Assembly: GCA_949751835.1 (NCBI GenBank)
Contig: CATKHK010000024.1
Location: 372,001 to 436,000 of the forward strand
Direction of reading: 5' to 3'
DNA length: 64,000 bases
Source: Blepharisma japonicum
Lineage: Eukaryota > Ciliophora > Heterotrichea > Heterotrichida > Blepharismidae
How positions within the stretch are numbered: the first letter of the stretch is position 1; each line of letters starts with the position of its first letter. A program made the position numbers and the translations under genes. Shown piece after piece: positions 42,674-54,760 of this stretch. The notes under the pieces were generated by a model, which ran no database searches, was not told the origin of the DNA, and saw only the letters and a program-made list of their open reading frames with translations.

Positions 42674-44569
42674 ATTTGTAAATATTTTTTAAATTGCAAA
42701 TTAATTTATTAAATTTATCTTAGAAAGTATACATCTAGAAATTGTTAGAATTTTAATTAGAACAACATTCTATCCAAGAATTAAAAAAAATTTTTTTGTT
42801 TGCTTCAGAAAGTTTAATTCCCAAATAAAAGAATTTTTATGCTGTTCAAGTGTAAAGCTTGCATATTTCGACGCTTTCTCCAGTGGCTAAATTAAATAGT
42901 ATTCATAGTGAGAATAGATGAACTTCATTGATACAAACCTATTCAAAGCAATGATATTGTAATTCTATTGTAATCAGTGAATGATCATAAATGCTACCAA
43001 TGTTTTTAAAGCTCAATTATATTAATTGAGAAGCATATGAAATAAATTTGCGCTTAAGAGAAAATATAAAATTAGCAAGATTCTTCTTGACCCATAATAT
43101 AGTTCTTCATAATTTTTTTCGTGCCATTATCTCTCTTTTCATTATTTCTTTTTGCAAATTGAAACTTTCTGTTTAACCTTAGTGTGTTGTCGCTTTTTTT
43201 ATAATGTTTTGAATTTTGCCTATATGAATGCTCAAGATTTCTTTTTCATTAAATATCTTACTTGACTTATCTTTCTATTTCTTCTCCCATATAATTTTCT
43301 AAGACTTGTTTGGCATTCTCATTATCGGTTTTTTATATCTATAGAAATAGGATCAACTATGTTAGCAGATATACTATCGATTGCATTTTAATTGTAAAAA
43401 ATTAATAATATGTCATATCTCTAATGTATGTTATTATAAAGTTTAACTTTTAAAAAATTAAAATTTTGTTTTTCGAAATAAAAATGTTTGATGCGCTAGC
43501 GATAGGAATAGAGTATGCATAATATTACCTAATAAGCTTGATATTGCATTAGAATAACGCTAAATCGAATGTAGGAAATATAAATTCTAATAATCAATCC
43601 ATTGGTTTTTTCTTATGAAATAGACCTTATTTGGTAATAAAATTTTTAATCTTACGCCATATGAGCAATAAATGATTAAGTTTTATAAAATAAAATTACT
43701 CTATCCATATATCAAAGTGCTAAAATGAAGTATAAGTTTAATAAGACTTTGCAATAATTTGGCATAATATAGAAAAGTGAAATCTTTGAAAACAATTAAT
43801 TTTATTCTAATAAATTGCCTTTGGGTGGAGGAATAATTTACTCTGTGAATTAACTCTCATTCAAATATTTTGATTATCATAGGGTGGCTTTTAAACATGC
43901 AATTTAAGCCCATGGAGGCAATCCGAAACTTTCACGTTCCATAAGAGGCCAGAAAACCTCAGAGGAAGTGCAGCATCGCTCTATAATCCACAAGAGGTGA
44001 GTTCAATTAATAAATATTATATTTAACTCTGAAAGTTCCATTCTTTTGTGTAGCTGTTTTATGGCTAATGTTTTTAGATTGATATTTTAAATCTTGCAAA
44101 AGTATAAAAGCCACTGAGTGAAAGAGGCGAAGCCTAATATTGTTTTAGAACTCTATAGGAAGTATTTTCTTATAAAGTTATATGTTAAGGCTTTATGCCT
44201 AAAGTATAACTAATTCAAAGAGCGATTTATCATAATAGATCAAGCAGATGATTTTATTTTTTTGATATTCAAGAATTTCAATTAATTCTAATAAATTTTC
44301 TTTGAGGCATAATTAAATAATCTTCCTTAAAGCTGATTATTACTGTGACCACAATCATCGATATAATTTAATAAAATTAAAGAAATAATCATAGGCATAC
44401 ATACTGATAAAGACATTCCTTAAATAATAGATGAAGGGGAATTATAACAATGAATTTGAAGAATATTGATATTACTTAACTTATTTTTTAATTTTATAAT
44501 CGTATTCAATGCTCATTACTTTTAGAAAATTTGTAGAGATGCAAAGAAATGAAATAAAATAACAGCCAG
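42674..44569. other. 1.9-kb AT-rich gene-free interval
   Basis: Nothing supported except a short GC-richer patch at about 43905-44010, where one plus-strand frame reads GGNPKLSRSIRGQKTSEEVQ without a start. Otherwise long A/T runs with stops in all frames. Confidence 0.4.
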
Positions 44570-44965
44570 ATACCTTTTGATGCAGTTCACGCATCTATTT
44601 TCCCAAACAAACCTATGCATAAAAAATAGTTTTCTCACTCAAATGAATTTCCTAATTCAAAATAGAATATATAAAATTACAGCAGACGATGAGCCAAGAG
44701 AAATTTTAATAAAATTTATAATCTTTGTAGAGTCATTTATTTTATACTCTTTTCAATTCATCGAATTCTCTTAGATAATTAGATGTACTTAATGTTTTTA
44801 AGACCAAAAAAAATTCATTTCCTTAATTCAGCCACCAAACAAAGCTTTAAAATATGAAAACGATCTTAAAGTTCCTAAAAACCAGAAAATGTCTAAGCTG
44901 GAGACTCAATAATCTTAATCTCTCAATAAATTAATATAACAAACTATCAGGCGTTTAAATAGGAC
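44570..44965 (+). pseudogene. B-box-like/TPR family, copy C, N-terminal remnant
   Basis: Pieces in different frames: PFDAVHASIFPNKPMHKK (compare DAIFxSS...CxKH), then DDEPREILIKFIIFVE (compare NNESREILI), then FISLIQPPNKALKYENDLKVP (compare FLTQPPNKALKFATELRLP of copy E). Order and spacing equal the family's first 170 residues. It lies just upstream of the intact copy D in the same orientation, so it is an old tandem copy. Confidence 0.7.
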
Positions 44966-45178
44966 AATGTGCTAAATAAAAAATTTATTATTAATTTTGG
45001 GCAGGTTAGAGCATTTGTTTTCTTTCGATTATTCTACAAAAGTATATTCATGGATAGCTATTTAAAATAGACTATAATAATTGCTATTTTTGAGTGATTT
45101 TCTTCAGCTATTTCTAGGTAGTAAAATTCAGAAGCATTGCACAAATTTTATTTTAAGATATAAACTAAAATATCAAGT

Positions 45179-47569
45179 ATGGCAAAAGAATTCTGCTCTT
45201 GTTGCCTTTTAGACGCAATCTTTACGTCCAGTGATAGTCAGTTTAAAGCATGCCCAAAGCATTATTTTTCAGGTCAAACCCAAGGGTATAAGCTAGAGCG
45301 TAGAAAAATCCCAATCAACAATGAATCCAAAGTAATTTTACTTCTTTTTATAGTCACATTAAAGTGAAAATTTAAGGCCTGAACCGATAAATTAATTGAA
45401 GAAAGCTCCGAAAATGATAAATTAGAGTGATTAAATGAGGCTTTTAATTACTGCGATAGAATCACCTTATCTTTGGAGAGAAGGGAATTTGTTTGAGCTA
45501 AGCTCATTTTAAGCCCTTTTGAATACTTCTTAACTCAGCCAAAAGAAAAAACTCAGCAATATATAGAACAAAATTGAAATCGTGTGGATTTATTAGAATT
45601 TCGTCAGTCAGTTAAAGCACATGTGTTTGATTTCAACTATTTTAGATTTGAGGATAAAAAATATATTCATGGGTGGGCTTATAAGTCCAGCTACAACCAG
45701 GACCGTCTATCAGATTTTTGCCATATATTGTTTTTTGAGTTTATTAAAATATCTGAATACGAAATGGCATATGAATTATGTCAAAATCTCTTAAGCTATT
45801 TAGAATTTTATGATCATCCTTCAATTAAAAAATTCAAAAATATGTCTGACTTATTTGGCGATATCCTCCAAAAAATTATAAAGAAAGAAGGCTATTCTCA
45901 GCAATATGAGCAATGAAAAACAATGGCTTATAATGATTTTCAAAAACTAACTAATGATTGCTTACATATTGTCCCTGGATCTGTTTCAATCGAGGAGCCA
46001 ACTGCTGACTCATCTCAAAATTTATATATTTTGTCATATGTTATTCTGGATCGAGTGATTTATATGATGTCGATGAATAGCAATATATCTGAATATTACT
46101 TCAATAGTCTCCGTTATGTTGAATGCCTCAATAAGTATTATTCTAAAAATGTTGCAAATAGAATTAGCCATGAACTAGGATTACTCTATTATGTCAAGAA
46201 AAGCTATGATGAAGCGAAGGAATGTATTATAAAATCGAGTATTTATCATAAAGAGCGTGTCCAAGACCACTCTTCATGACAGAGTAAGGTAGGTCTCTGA
46301 GATGGCTCCTTAGAATATTTAATTGAGGATTATCGTTGCTTGGCAAAAGTATATGGTGCTCAAAAAAATTATGATATGATTAAAGTAGTTCTTAATGCAA
46401 TTGAATTAAACTGCTCCTCAACTAAAGATAAATTTTTATATTATGCAGCTATTGGAGAGATGCATTATCTTTTTAATGATTTTGATGAAGCTTTTAAGAA
46501 TATATGAAAGTGCACTAAAATGTCTAAGCAACAAAATTTTGTTATTTCTTACGAACTATCAAATTTATGGCTTTATTTAGCAGATATTCATGTCTGAAAA
46601 TGCGATTTTAAAAAAGCACACCAATTTCTTTATTATGCCAATTCTTTGCTTAGCATTTTGCCTAAAGAAGATCCAAATCAGCAAGAAATTTATAAGGCAT
46701 TTGGAGTATTTTATCTAAACAGCCAACGATATGAAGAGGCAGTGAAATACTTTGAACTCATAACAAATAGATGGTCTGATCATGAGCTGCTATTTGCTCA
46801 GCTTTCTATGGGAATTGCTTATTTTTGAATGCTAAATATTGAAAAAGCGTGGAAATTTCTAACTGAAGCCAAAAAACTAATGTCTGGCTTTCCTGAAAGT
46901 TATAAAAATCAATTATTTATTGTTAATGCATACATTGGAGAATTATATTATCTTGACGGTAATTTAAAAGAAGCAGATGAATATTTTAATCAGGCTTTTG
47001 ACCTTATAGACCATTACGATATTTTTAAAATTGATATTTTTTTGAAATCTTCAAGTTTTGTTTTTAGTTATTTTTATGGGAAATCTAGCTATAAAAAATG
47101 TGAAATTATTTTACTGAGAATAAATAAAATATTAAAAAATAGAAACCATCTGAAGTTTAGAATGCCTTATTACTTTATTCTGAAAGCAGAGCTGCATATA
47201 GCTTTAAATAAAGCGAATGAAGCAGAAAGATACTTGAGTAAAGCTGAAAAACTATTGAATGGATGTGAAATTTTATGGTCTTCTCAAAAAAAATTAAAAA
47301 TCAATGACTTAGATTGTATAAGTGACCATATTGAGCTTGCCAAAATTTATATTAATTTATTTAATATTTCTGATGGAAGATACCAAAAGGCAGAGAAATA
47401 TTTAAAATATGCTAAAGAGATTGTTAAAGAAAAGAGGCGCAATGATCATTTTTCGAAACTAGCTACATATTACTGGCTTGGGGTTTTATACCTTAAAGAG
47501 CTAAGAGAGAAAAAGTCAAGACATTACCTCCAGCGAACTCTTTGATTTGCTTCAGAATTTAAAAAATAA
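45179..47569 (+). CDS. B-box-like/TPR family, copy D, intact
   Basis: 796 aa, one continuous frame with about a dozen TGA codons read as Trp and stop TAA at 47567-47569. N-terminal module (1-45): CSCCLLDAIFTSSDSQFKAC, then PKH, a weaker zinc ligand set than in copies B and E. Then IPINNESKVILL (about 45-56), QPKEKTQQYIEQNW, FNYFRFEDKKYIHGW (about 150-165), EYEMAYELCQNLL and, from about 270 to the end, serial TPR-like helix pairs (LGLLYYVKKSYDEAKECIIK, AFGVFYLNSQRYEEAVKYFE, YIGELYYLDGNLKEADEYFN, YYWLGVLYLKELREKKSRHY). Probably a cytosolic scaffold; no enzyme motif. It serves as the reference for all broken copies in the window. Confidence 0.85.
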
Positions 47570-48715
47570 GAATCATATGTAGTGAGAGTCTAATCAAAAA
47601 TTAACTGGCATTGATGAAATTGAATTAATAATAATTCTTTCTTCATAATCGTTTTAATTTATGATGATAAAGGGAAAATATATACTAAGATGTAATTGAA
47701 AATTCATTTATAGCAAGTTTTATTTTAAGATGAAATAGGAGGTGTGATATATCATGAAGCTGACTAGAGTGAAGAAAATTATTAGCACACCATACATCTA
47801 TACAAATTATTTTCAAAATGTAAGTATTGTGTAATTAGAGCTTGTGATTAATTTGTCTTCAGAAAAATGATACAATTATTTAAGCTGCAATAAACATATA
47901 TTAAAATTAAGATTATTTCAAAATTTTTTGAGTCCAATTAATTAATATCTTATAAAAAATATATTATTAATATATAATGAAACTTTTTGGATAACAAAAA
48001 CTGATTTATTGCTTAAAATTCCATATAATTTTTTTCTAAGGATGATACTAAATAATGCATATTATTTGACTTCGTTCATATAATCCAGACCAGAAACTAT
48101 AGGTAAAGTATGCTTCTCTATCACGATAGCATTATATCAAGTGCAATGAACAGACGCAGATACGAAGATATTTCCAAATATAATTCATTTATCATCTTCT
48201 GTATTATCCCAAACTCCAGAGGATTATCTAAATTATATACAGTTGCCGAAATCTCGTACCAAAATTGCTTAAGAAGTTATGAGCTAAGAAAAAACGCAAT
48301 CGATGAAAGCATAATAAAATTCAAAGGATGTCATTTTTAACAAGCAAAAATCAGAAATAACTGATCGGTGAGAAAAAATATAATTGGGTTACCAACGTTT
48401 GGAGTAAATAAGTCGAATTCACTGGAGTTTCATTTCAGTAATCCTTGTTATTTTGCTTGTTTGATAAGAGGGCAGTCTTTCTTCTATCTAATATTGAATC
48501 TACTTTTTCAAGAAATAGCATTTCTAATGCTGGTGATATAGTTGGAAGAAAGTCAAATAAATGATAAAATTGGATAGTAAGAATCATACCTTTAAAAGGT
48601 TTATTTGGTATGATGCATCTATTAATTTTTATTAAATAGGTACGTTAACAACATATGATGAAATTATAATAATTCAAAATATAATATAATTAAAGATAAG
48701 TGATATAATTTTAAT
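47570..48715. other. AT-rich spacer between copies D and E
   Basis: An open frame of 76 codons on plus (48110-48340, containing SAMNRRRYEDISKY) is the only longer one; no family recognised and it is surrounded by stops. Otherwise nothing seen. Confidence 0.4.
48110..48340 (+). CDS. doubtful small ORF
   Basis: 76 codons from ATG to TAA. Moderately coding-like (IPNSRGLSKLYTVAEISYQN), but no signal peptide, motif or neighbour supports it. May be a decayed fragment. Confidence 0.2.
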   Translation: MLLYHDSIISSAMNRRRYEDISKYNSFIIFCIIPNSRGLSKLYTVAEISYQNCLRSYELRKNAIDESIIKFKGCHF

Positions 48716-51245
48716 TTATATTTCTTTCACAGGGCATTCTCCTATAATGTTATCAATCTCTTCAATTTTGTCTAATGCGTTATTTAGTTCACAATCTTCT
48801 ATTAAACAAAGTCTAAACTGCTTATCCATTGATAGCAATTTTTCAAAATATATTTTGGACTCAGCTAATCGTTTTTGGCTATAATATAATTCTCCAAGCA
48901 AAATATATAAATTTATTACTCAGCTATCATCAGAACGATTATCATCTTTAAACTTCTCACAGCGCTTCAAAATTTTTTCTGCCTTCAATAAATTTGTTTC
49001 TGATGCAGAAAATTTTAATTGAACATAAATATCAGCAATATCTAAATATCGGTAATTTTCATCTTTACTTATCCTTTTTTGAGGGCATCTTAATAATCCT
49101 TCTATATTTAAATTCTTTTCTATTTTATATAGTCACTGTCCAGCTTCATCGTTTTTATTTTGATATATGCATAGTTTTGTCCAACAAATATAGAAATTAT
49201 TTAATCTTCATTCCAAAAATGAATTTTCTTTAATTATTTTCATTGATCTTTGCAAAATAATTTCACATTTTTCATAATCACGTTGTTCCAAAAAATAATA
49301 AAAAAGTTGTTCTGGCAAACTTACATAAAAATCTAAATTATCATGTCTATAAAAATTTATAAGTTTAAATGCCTCAATGAAAAAATAAGCTTGCTCAGCA
49401 TTACCTATATCATTTAATGTCAGTCCTATAAAAAAATTAATAATAAACAAGCGGGTTTTTTGAACTTCAGGCAAAGCGTATCAAGCTTCCTTTACCTCAG
49501 TTAACAGCTCCAATGCTTTATCATCATTTGGGATGAATATATAGCAAATTCCCATGCATAATTTTATATACTGCAATTCATATCCACAGCAGTGGCTTTT
49601 TATTTTTTCATAATACATTAAAGCGTCCTGTCAGTAACTTCGAATCATATAAAAACATCCAATTTGTTTGAAAACTTCTATAATAGCAGGATTACCATAA
49701 GATAAAATACCAATGCAAGATTTCGCATTAGTAAACATTTTATGTGCTTTTTCAAAATCTCTCTTGCGTGTATAAGCCTGACCTAAAAAAAGATATAAAT
49801 ATATCATTTCATAAGAATGATTCATTTTTTCTCTTTTTTTGCAGTTTTTTATATTCTTTCATAAAATTGAGATTGATTCAGCAAATTTATTTGCTTCGCA
49901 ATAAAATCAACAAACAACACGTCAAAAATCAATTTCATTTTCATAAGATGGCTTCATTCTTTCTAAAATTTGAATAATTTTATTTATTTTTTTCTTTTTA
50001 CCCAAATCTGTATATACTCTTCCTAAGCCATGATATGAACTCATCAGCGAATTAAAACTGTCATTATCAGAAAATTTTCTAAGAAATCTAATAGATTTCT
50101 TAAAAGAAGATTTTGCTCCTTCATAATTCTCATTATTTAAATATATGTATCCGAGACTCATATTAACCTTAGCTGCTTCATTTTCATTAACTTTACTCAG
50201 AATCATTTCTAATTTCTTGTAGCAATAGTAAACTAATTCATTTTTATTAATCTTTAAAAATACAGTTGAAAATATCCTATAAAATAACTCTTGAAGATTT
50301 TCAATGTTAAGATTTAAATAACTTTTTTCTAATTCTTTTCATGTTTTTAGCAACAGACCAGTGTTTCCCTCCATAAGCAAAAGCACAATCTTAATAAAAG
50401 AATTTCAAGTAAAGTCTAGATAACGATTAACTCCTCATTTAATATCAATAAAGCTTTAAAAAATTCATCAACAGCAAATTTTTGATTTAAATGTAATATA
50501 TATATTAAAAGGCTTAATATAAGAATTTTATTGTATTAATATAAATAAATTACTTTTGATTATTGAGGATAAGAGTAAAAAATTCTTTAATGTTTAATAC
50601 ATTTTGAAGATATTCAAATGCCATTTCAAATTCAGACTCATTAATGCAATCTCGTAGCCAAGTCCCAATTACAGGTAAGAGATCAGGCTCATTATGTGTA
50701 CGATTATAATCTAAGCCATGACAGTATTTTTTGTCTTCAAATTTAAAATAATTAAAATAAATCAAATAAGTATTGATTTTATCAAAGAATTCTACAATAT
50801 TTTCTGGGATAACTTCTGGTAGCCGAAGTTCCGTTGCGAATTTTAATGCTTTGTTTGGTGGCTGAGTTAAAAAATATTGAAAAGGATGAAGATAGAGTCC
50901 CATAGAAATCGATTTTTTTTTCTGTAAATACATTAAGATTTTAATGAAGTTAGAATGATAATGCTTTAATTTCTTTAAAAAATCGATATAAAATTCAGAG
51001 TTTTTTTCAGAATATTTCTCTAATAATTGATCGACATATAAGCTGAATTTTTGCTTTATAGTGATCATGAGAAGAATTAAAATTTGCCTTGATTCGTTGT
51101 TTATAGGGATTTGAATACGCCATAGTTGATGACCAGGGTATTTTTTTAGATGAGAAAGATTATGCTTTGAGCAGATTTTTATTTTACAGGAGCAGCAGAC
51201 AAATATTGCGTCGAATGCATCAATATAACAACTTGGCTTTTCCAT
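48716..51245 (-). pseudogene. B-box-like/TPR family, copy E, interrupted
   Basis: Starts MEKPSCYIDAFDAIFVCCSC ... CSKHNLSHLKKYPGH, the best-preserved Cys/His module of the family, then IPINNESRQ, TQPPNKAL, FNYFKFEDKKYCHG. The frame runs to a TAA at 50552-50550. A second long frame (about 50450 to TAA at 48716, TGA as Trp) holds the entire TPR part (GQAYTRKRDFEKAHKMFTNA, LGELYYSQKRLAESKIYFEK). Between them lies a 119-bp segment bounded by the 10-bp direct repeat TAAAAAATTC (50457-50466 and 50576-50585). Removing it joins KEFF to KALLILNEE; one further single-base shift near 50435 is then needed. Confidence 0.75.
50457..50575. mobile_element. IES-like insertion, 119 bp, TA-containing 10-bp direct repeats
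   Basis: One of two TAAAAAATTC repeats plus 109 bp of very AT-rich DNA, inside pseudogene copy E. The repeat begins with TA, as required for TA-bounded ciliate internal eliminated sequences. Removal down to one repeat copy restores sequence matching the family on both sides. Call is inference. Confidence 0.45.
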
Positions 51246-51840
51246 AATGATTTATATTTTAGCTTTCTATAAAATTTTAATCTATTAAATTAAAGCTAAT
51301 CTAGATACAATTATATATGATTCGGCTAAATGAGCCAGATTTATTATTAATTTTTCCACACTAAGCTCTTAAACATCTTAGCAAGGTAATGCTGCTGTAA
51401 ATTAAGCCGCTATCATAAATAAATTTTTTTATTCTCAATCTTGAAAAAAACTTACAGAACTTTCTAGAATTTCTAGATTTAAATACCAAAAGTTTATACT
51501 AGATAAGAATATGGTTGGCGATTTATGAAATCAAAAAGAAAAATCTAAGAGAGCTGAAAGACGATTATCAAACCATATTTATAGTTATATTGTTTTCTGA
51601 TTCACCCAAGTATATCTAATAAAATGTTCAGTATTTTTAGTTGCAAAGAAATAAATAGTGGTGAATACTGACTATATGCAGACCTTGGAATTCGATGTTG
51701 AGACTATAATCATTTGTTTTATGCACTTTTATTTGAATTACCTACAATAAATATTTGAGTAATTACAATTCCTACACTCTGTCTTATCAATTAGTAAAAA
51801 ATAGAGCAAAGCTAGAAGATATATCAGTTATATTGAGATT
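51246..51840. other. AT-rich spacer
   Basis: No gene seen; upstream side of copy E. Confidence 0.4.
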
Positions 51841-52370
51841 TGGATTTTTATTTAATGGCTAAGACTCAAAGCATTATTACTGGGAGTTCTTAATTTTATA
51901 TTGAAAAGTTATTTTGATTACACTGTCGGTTTTTTCTCAAATATTTCAACAAATATCCAGCACTTACGGTTGCTCTCATGATTGCGCTATTTCTACATTT
52001 TCAAGCTAAAAATAAGCCTTATCGTGAAACTCTGATCAATAAAGTAGAAATATTTTCTATAGTAGCTGCTCTTATAACAATTATAGCTGATCTACTTCCA
52101 ACTAACTCTAATCAATTTAATAGATAGCATTTTAAATATAAATTTTACTATTTTTGCCCATTGATTACACAAATTTTAAGATTTTTTAAATTTAAAACTT
52201 AATGCTATTAGAGAGCTAGATTATAAAAATATTCACGATTACGAAAACAAGTTCATATCAACAATTTTAGACCTTTCAAGATTTGACGATTTATCTGAAA
52301 TAAGAGACGATGAAATGATTTCCATAGAATTAGATCCTTTTTCTTCAAAGAACTCATAGCTATGAGATAG
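51841..52370 (+). pseudogene. C-terminal remnant of a ciliate polytopic membrane protein
   Basis: Plus strand reads YYWEFLILYWKVILITLSVF, then after a one-base shift at a T6 run (about 51932) KYFNKYPALTVALMIALFLH, FQAKNKPYRETLINKVEIFS and IVAALITIIADLLP to a TAG. A last piece (KNIHDYENKFISTILDLSRF) follows near 52235. The YWEF...KPY...N.xE.S pattern with hydrophobic helices is that of the large cysteine-rich transmembrane proteins abundant in ciliates. The extracellular part is absent or unrecognisable. Confidence 0.5.
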
Positions 52371-53451
52371 AAGCATTATAGTAAAAGCTATATTTTTATA
52401 TTAAAAACAACGCTTTATTCATCACTAAAATAGTTCAAGTGATTTTTATCATGATAAGTTAGTATTTAACGTTATTTAAATATTAAAACTAATTGAAAAT
52501 AAAAAAGCTGTAATTATTAAATTTTTTTGAATATTTCTTGCTTCATTTTTGCTATGATATGTATTTTTTTCTTATAGCTAGCCACTACATTAATTGTGCA
52601 GTTTTTCTAGCATTGGGTGAAGGATATTTCATCAATTAAACTCTAGAAAATTATAAATTCAATTTGAATGCCAATTGCAAGGGAATTCGAACTGCTGAAT
52701 GTCTATTTTCAAGGTGTATTACCAAATTTTACAACATAAGAGCAATATTTAAAGAGCGATATGATAAAATTTATTACATTCAGCTTTTTATGCAGATAAA
52801 TTTATAAAGGGACAGGTATCATTTTAATTATCGACTTTGATTTAATAGCATCTACAGATTCAGCCTAAAAGCAAAGCCTAAATTCCTTATATGGCATTTG
52901 GTTGCAGTCATAGCTAGCATTAAAAGTTTAGCACATATGTCTTTTCAAATGCTATTAAGAAATTACTTCTGTGAGCATTGATCTCAAAAATTCCTAATAT
53001 TTAAGAAGCAATCGAAGGTGTGCTGATAAAAATAGAAAATCTTAATATACTAGTAGACAGAAATTATTCGATCATATTTACATTTAGCTCAAAATACTTC
53101 AGTAAGCAATTGATATCCTTTCTTTCTATTCTTAGGAGAAGTTTAAATTCAAAAAAATAAATCTTTGTATCTACCATTTAAGGATATAGATCTCTCAGCT
53201 TATAAGCTAAAAGCTGACTTTTTACATATTTAAATCAGACTATCTCTTGAACTTTTTGATTGTCAGCTATTGAGGTTTTAAATATTGACTTAAAGCAGCT
53301 TCCTCTAACTTTTCTTTCAAGACAGCTGACAGGTGGCATTTTGATGCTAAGCTTAAAGTAGACCTATGAAAAAGGTAAAAATTTCGTAATTACTTTTAAG
53401 AAGACTCTATATATTATTCAAATTAATTCCTTTTTAACTTTTAGCTTAAAC
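52371..53451. other. AT-rich region with scattered coding-like scraps
   Basis: Short pieces (for example IAREFELLNVYFQGVLPNFT at about 52670-52730, and IDLKQLPLTFLSRQLTGGIL at about 53285-53345) suggest more decay of the neighbouring membrane protein gene, but no frame exceeds 60 codons. Confidence 0.35.
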
Positions 53452-54630
53452 TTAAGCAAATGCCATAAAAGCCAAAGCTGAAAGGCTATAGAAAGTTGCT
53501 GAACTATCATAAGAATCTTTGGCAGCTTCATAGCTTGGAATCCATATTGAAAGAACGCAATCTTCAGCACCCTGAGATTGCGCATAGTAAGCTACCTTAT
53601 AACTCCAATACATGAAAGCTTCCCGGTTGTTAGAATCCCAATGAGCCTCCTGGCAGCCAAAACCAAATCTTCCTATAGTGTTGCAATTTTTAATTGCTGA
53701 GCTTGAATACCATTTTGATAAGTATTTTATATATGATTGGTATTCGCTGTCACCTGGAAAAAGGTAACAGTAAGATGAAGCATCTTTATTGTAAGCGCAT
53801 TCACATCTAGAATTATAAGATTTTCCTGTAATAGAGTCTTCTGTAGAAAGACAACTATTAGTATCGTTAACACCTGGATTATCGCATTCTTGTGGAGTTT
53901 TTTTCAAAGACTTGACAGCATCAACGCATTGATAATGTCCTTTCAACTTTGACTTCACACAGGCTCCTGAGGTGCATAACCAGTGAGAATTACCATCGCA
54001 GGATCCAATATATTCACCTGGCTTGATAGAGAATAACTCAGCACAAACTCCAACTCCAGTAGTAGTAATATTGCAGGCTGCATTGTAAGAGCACTGAAAA
54101 TTATTCGTACAAGTGCCTCCAAGATCTAAGAACGGCACACATTTTCCTGTTATTATTCCTCCAATTTTAGTTGTTTGACAGTATTGACCTGCTGGACACC
54201 ATAGGTTTCCCATATCTCCTGTTCCTACTGCACAGTTAGCACCTGATACATATGCAGAGACACAAGAATTGTCCTTGCAAGATGTTGAATAAGGAGGACT
54301 GCAATCAGAGTCTTTTGAGCAATAGTCTCCAATAAATCCAATCTTAGTTTTTGGTTGAATAGGATTGCAGGTGTAGTTATATGGTTCCTCTTTATCTTCA
54401 ACAATTTGGCAGATATAGCCTTCAGCGCATGGCCTTGCGTAATAAGTGGATCTTTCATCGTCATAATACGCACATGTATCATTTTGAAACTTTTGTTCAG
54501 GAGTCTTACATGTATACTGGTAGTCGCAAGTTTCTTGACTCTCAACATCTAACTTAATGAGTTCAAAATTGCCTGAAACTGAAACTAAGATTAGAAATAT
54601 CAGTATCAATTGATTAGCAATATCAACCAT
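53452..54630 (-). CDS. secreted/GPI-type cysteine-rich surface protein
   Basis: 392 aa with 30 cysteines. Signal peptide at 1-20 (LILIFLILVSVSG), then Cys-rich segments with the GDYCSKDSDC, GTCTNNFQCSYNAAC and CTSGACVKS spacing seen in Dickkopf/EGF-like ciliate surface proteins. Several N-glycosylation sequons. The C-terminus is hydrophobic (FYSLSALAFMAFA) after a small-residue stretch (DSYDSSAT), fitting a GPI-anchor signal. Probably exposed on the cell surface or in secreted material; the ligand is unknown. Complete, single-exon, stop TAA. Confidence 0.82.
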   Translation of the reverse strand: MVDIANQLILIFLILVSVSGNFELIKLDVESQETCDYQYTCKTPEQKFQNDTCAYYDDERSTYYARPCAEGYICQIVEDKEEPYNYTCNPIQPKTKIGFIGDYCSKDSDCSPPYSTSCKDNSCVSAYVSGANCAVGTGDMGNLWCPAGQYCQTTKIGGIITGKCVPFLDLGGTCTNNFQCSYNAACNITTTGVGVCAELFSIKPGEYIGSCDGNSHWLCTSGACVKSKLKGHYQCVDAVKSLKKTPQECDNPGVNDTNSCLSTEDSITGKSYNSRCECAYNKDASSYCYLFPGDSEYQSYIKYLSKWYSSSAIKNCNTIGRFGFGCQEAHWDSNNREAFMYWSYKVAYYAQSQGAEDCVLSIWIPSYEAAKDSYDSSATFYSLSALAFMAFA

Positions 54631-54760
54631 TTAATTATTATATATAATTATCGATTTCTACATTTTTTATAAAATTAAAAGGGATTCTATAAATTTTTTG
54701 CTTATAAAGACTGTTAAAATAATAGAGATAATAATCATATCTTCTTAAGTATTTGACTTA
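54631..54760. promoter_or_regulatory. upstream region of the Cys-rich gene
   Basis: 130 bp of AT-rich DNA directly upstream of the ATG; no defined element recognised. Confidence 0.25.

Noticed and set aside
44577-44774. 65-codon plus-strand frame as an independent small gene
   Set aside because: Its content matches the family N-terminal module in mixed frames, so it is part of decayed copy C.
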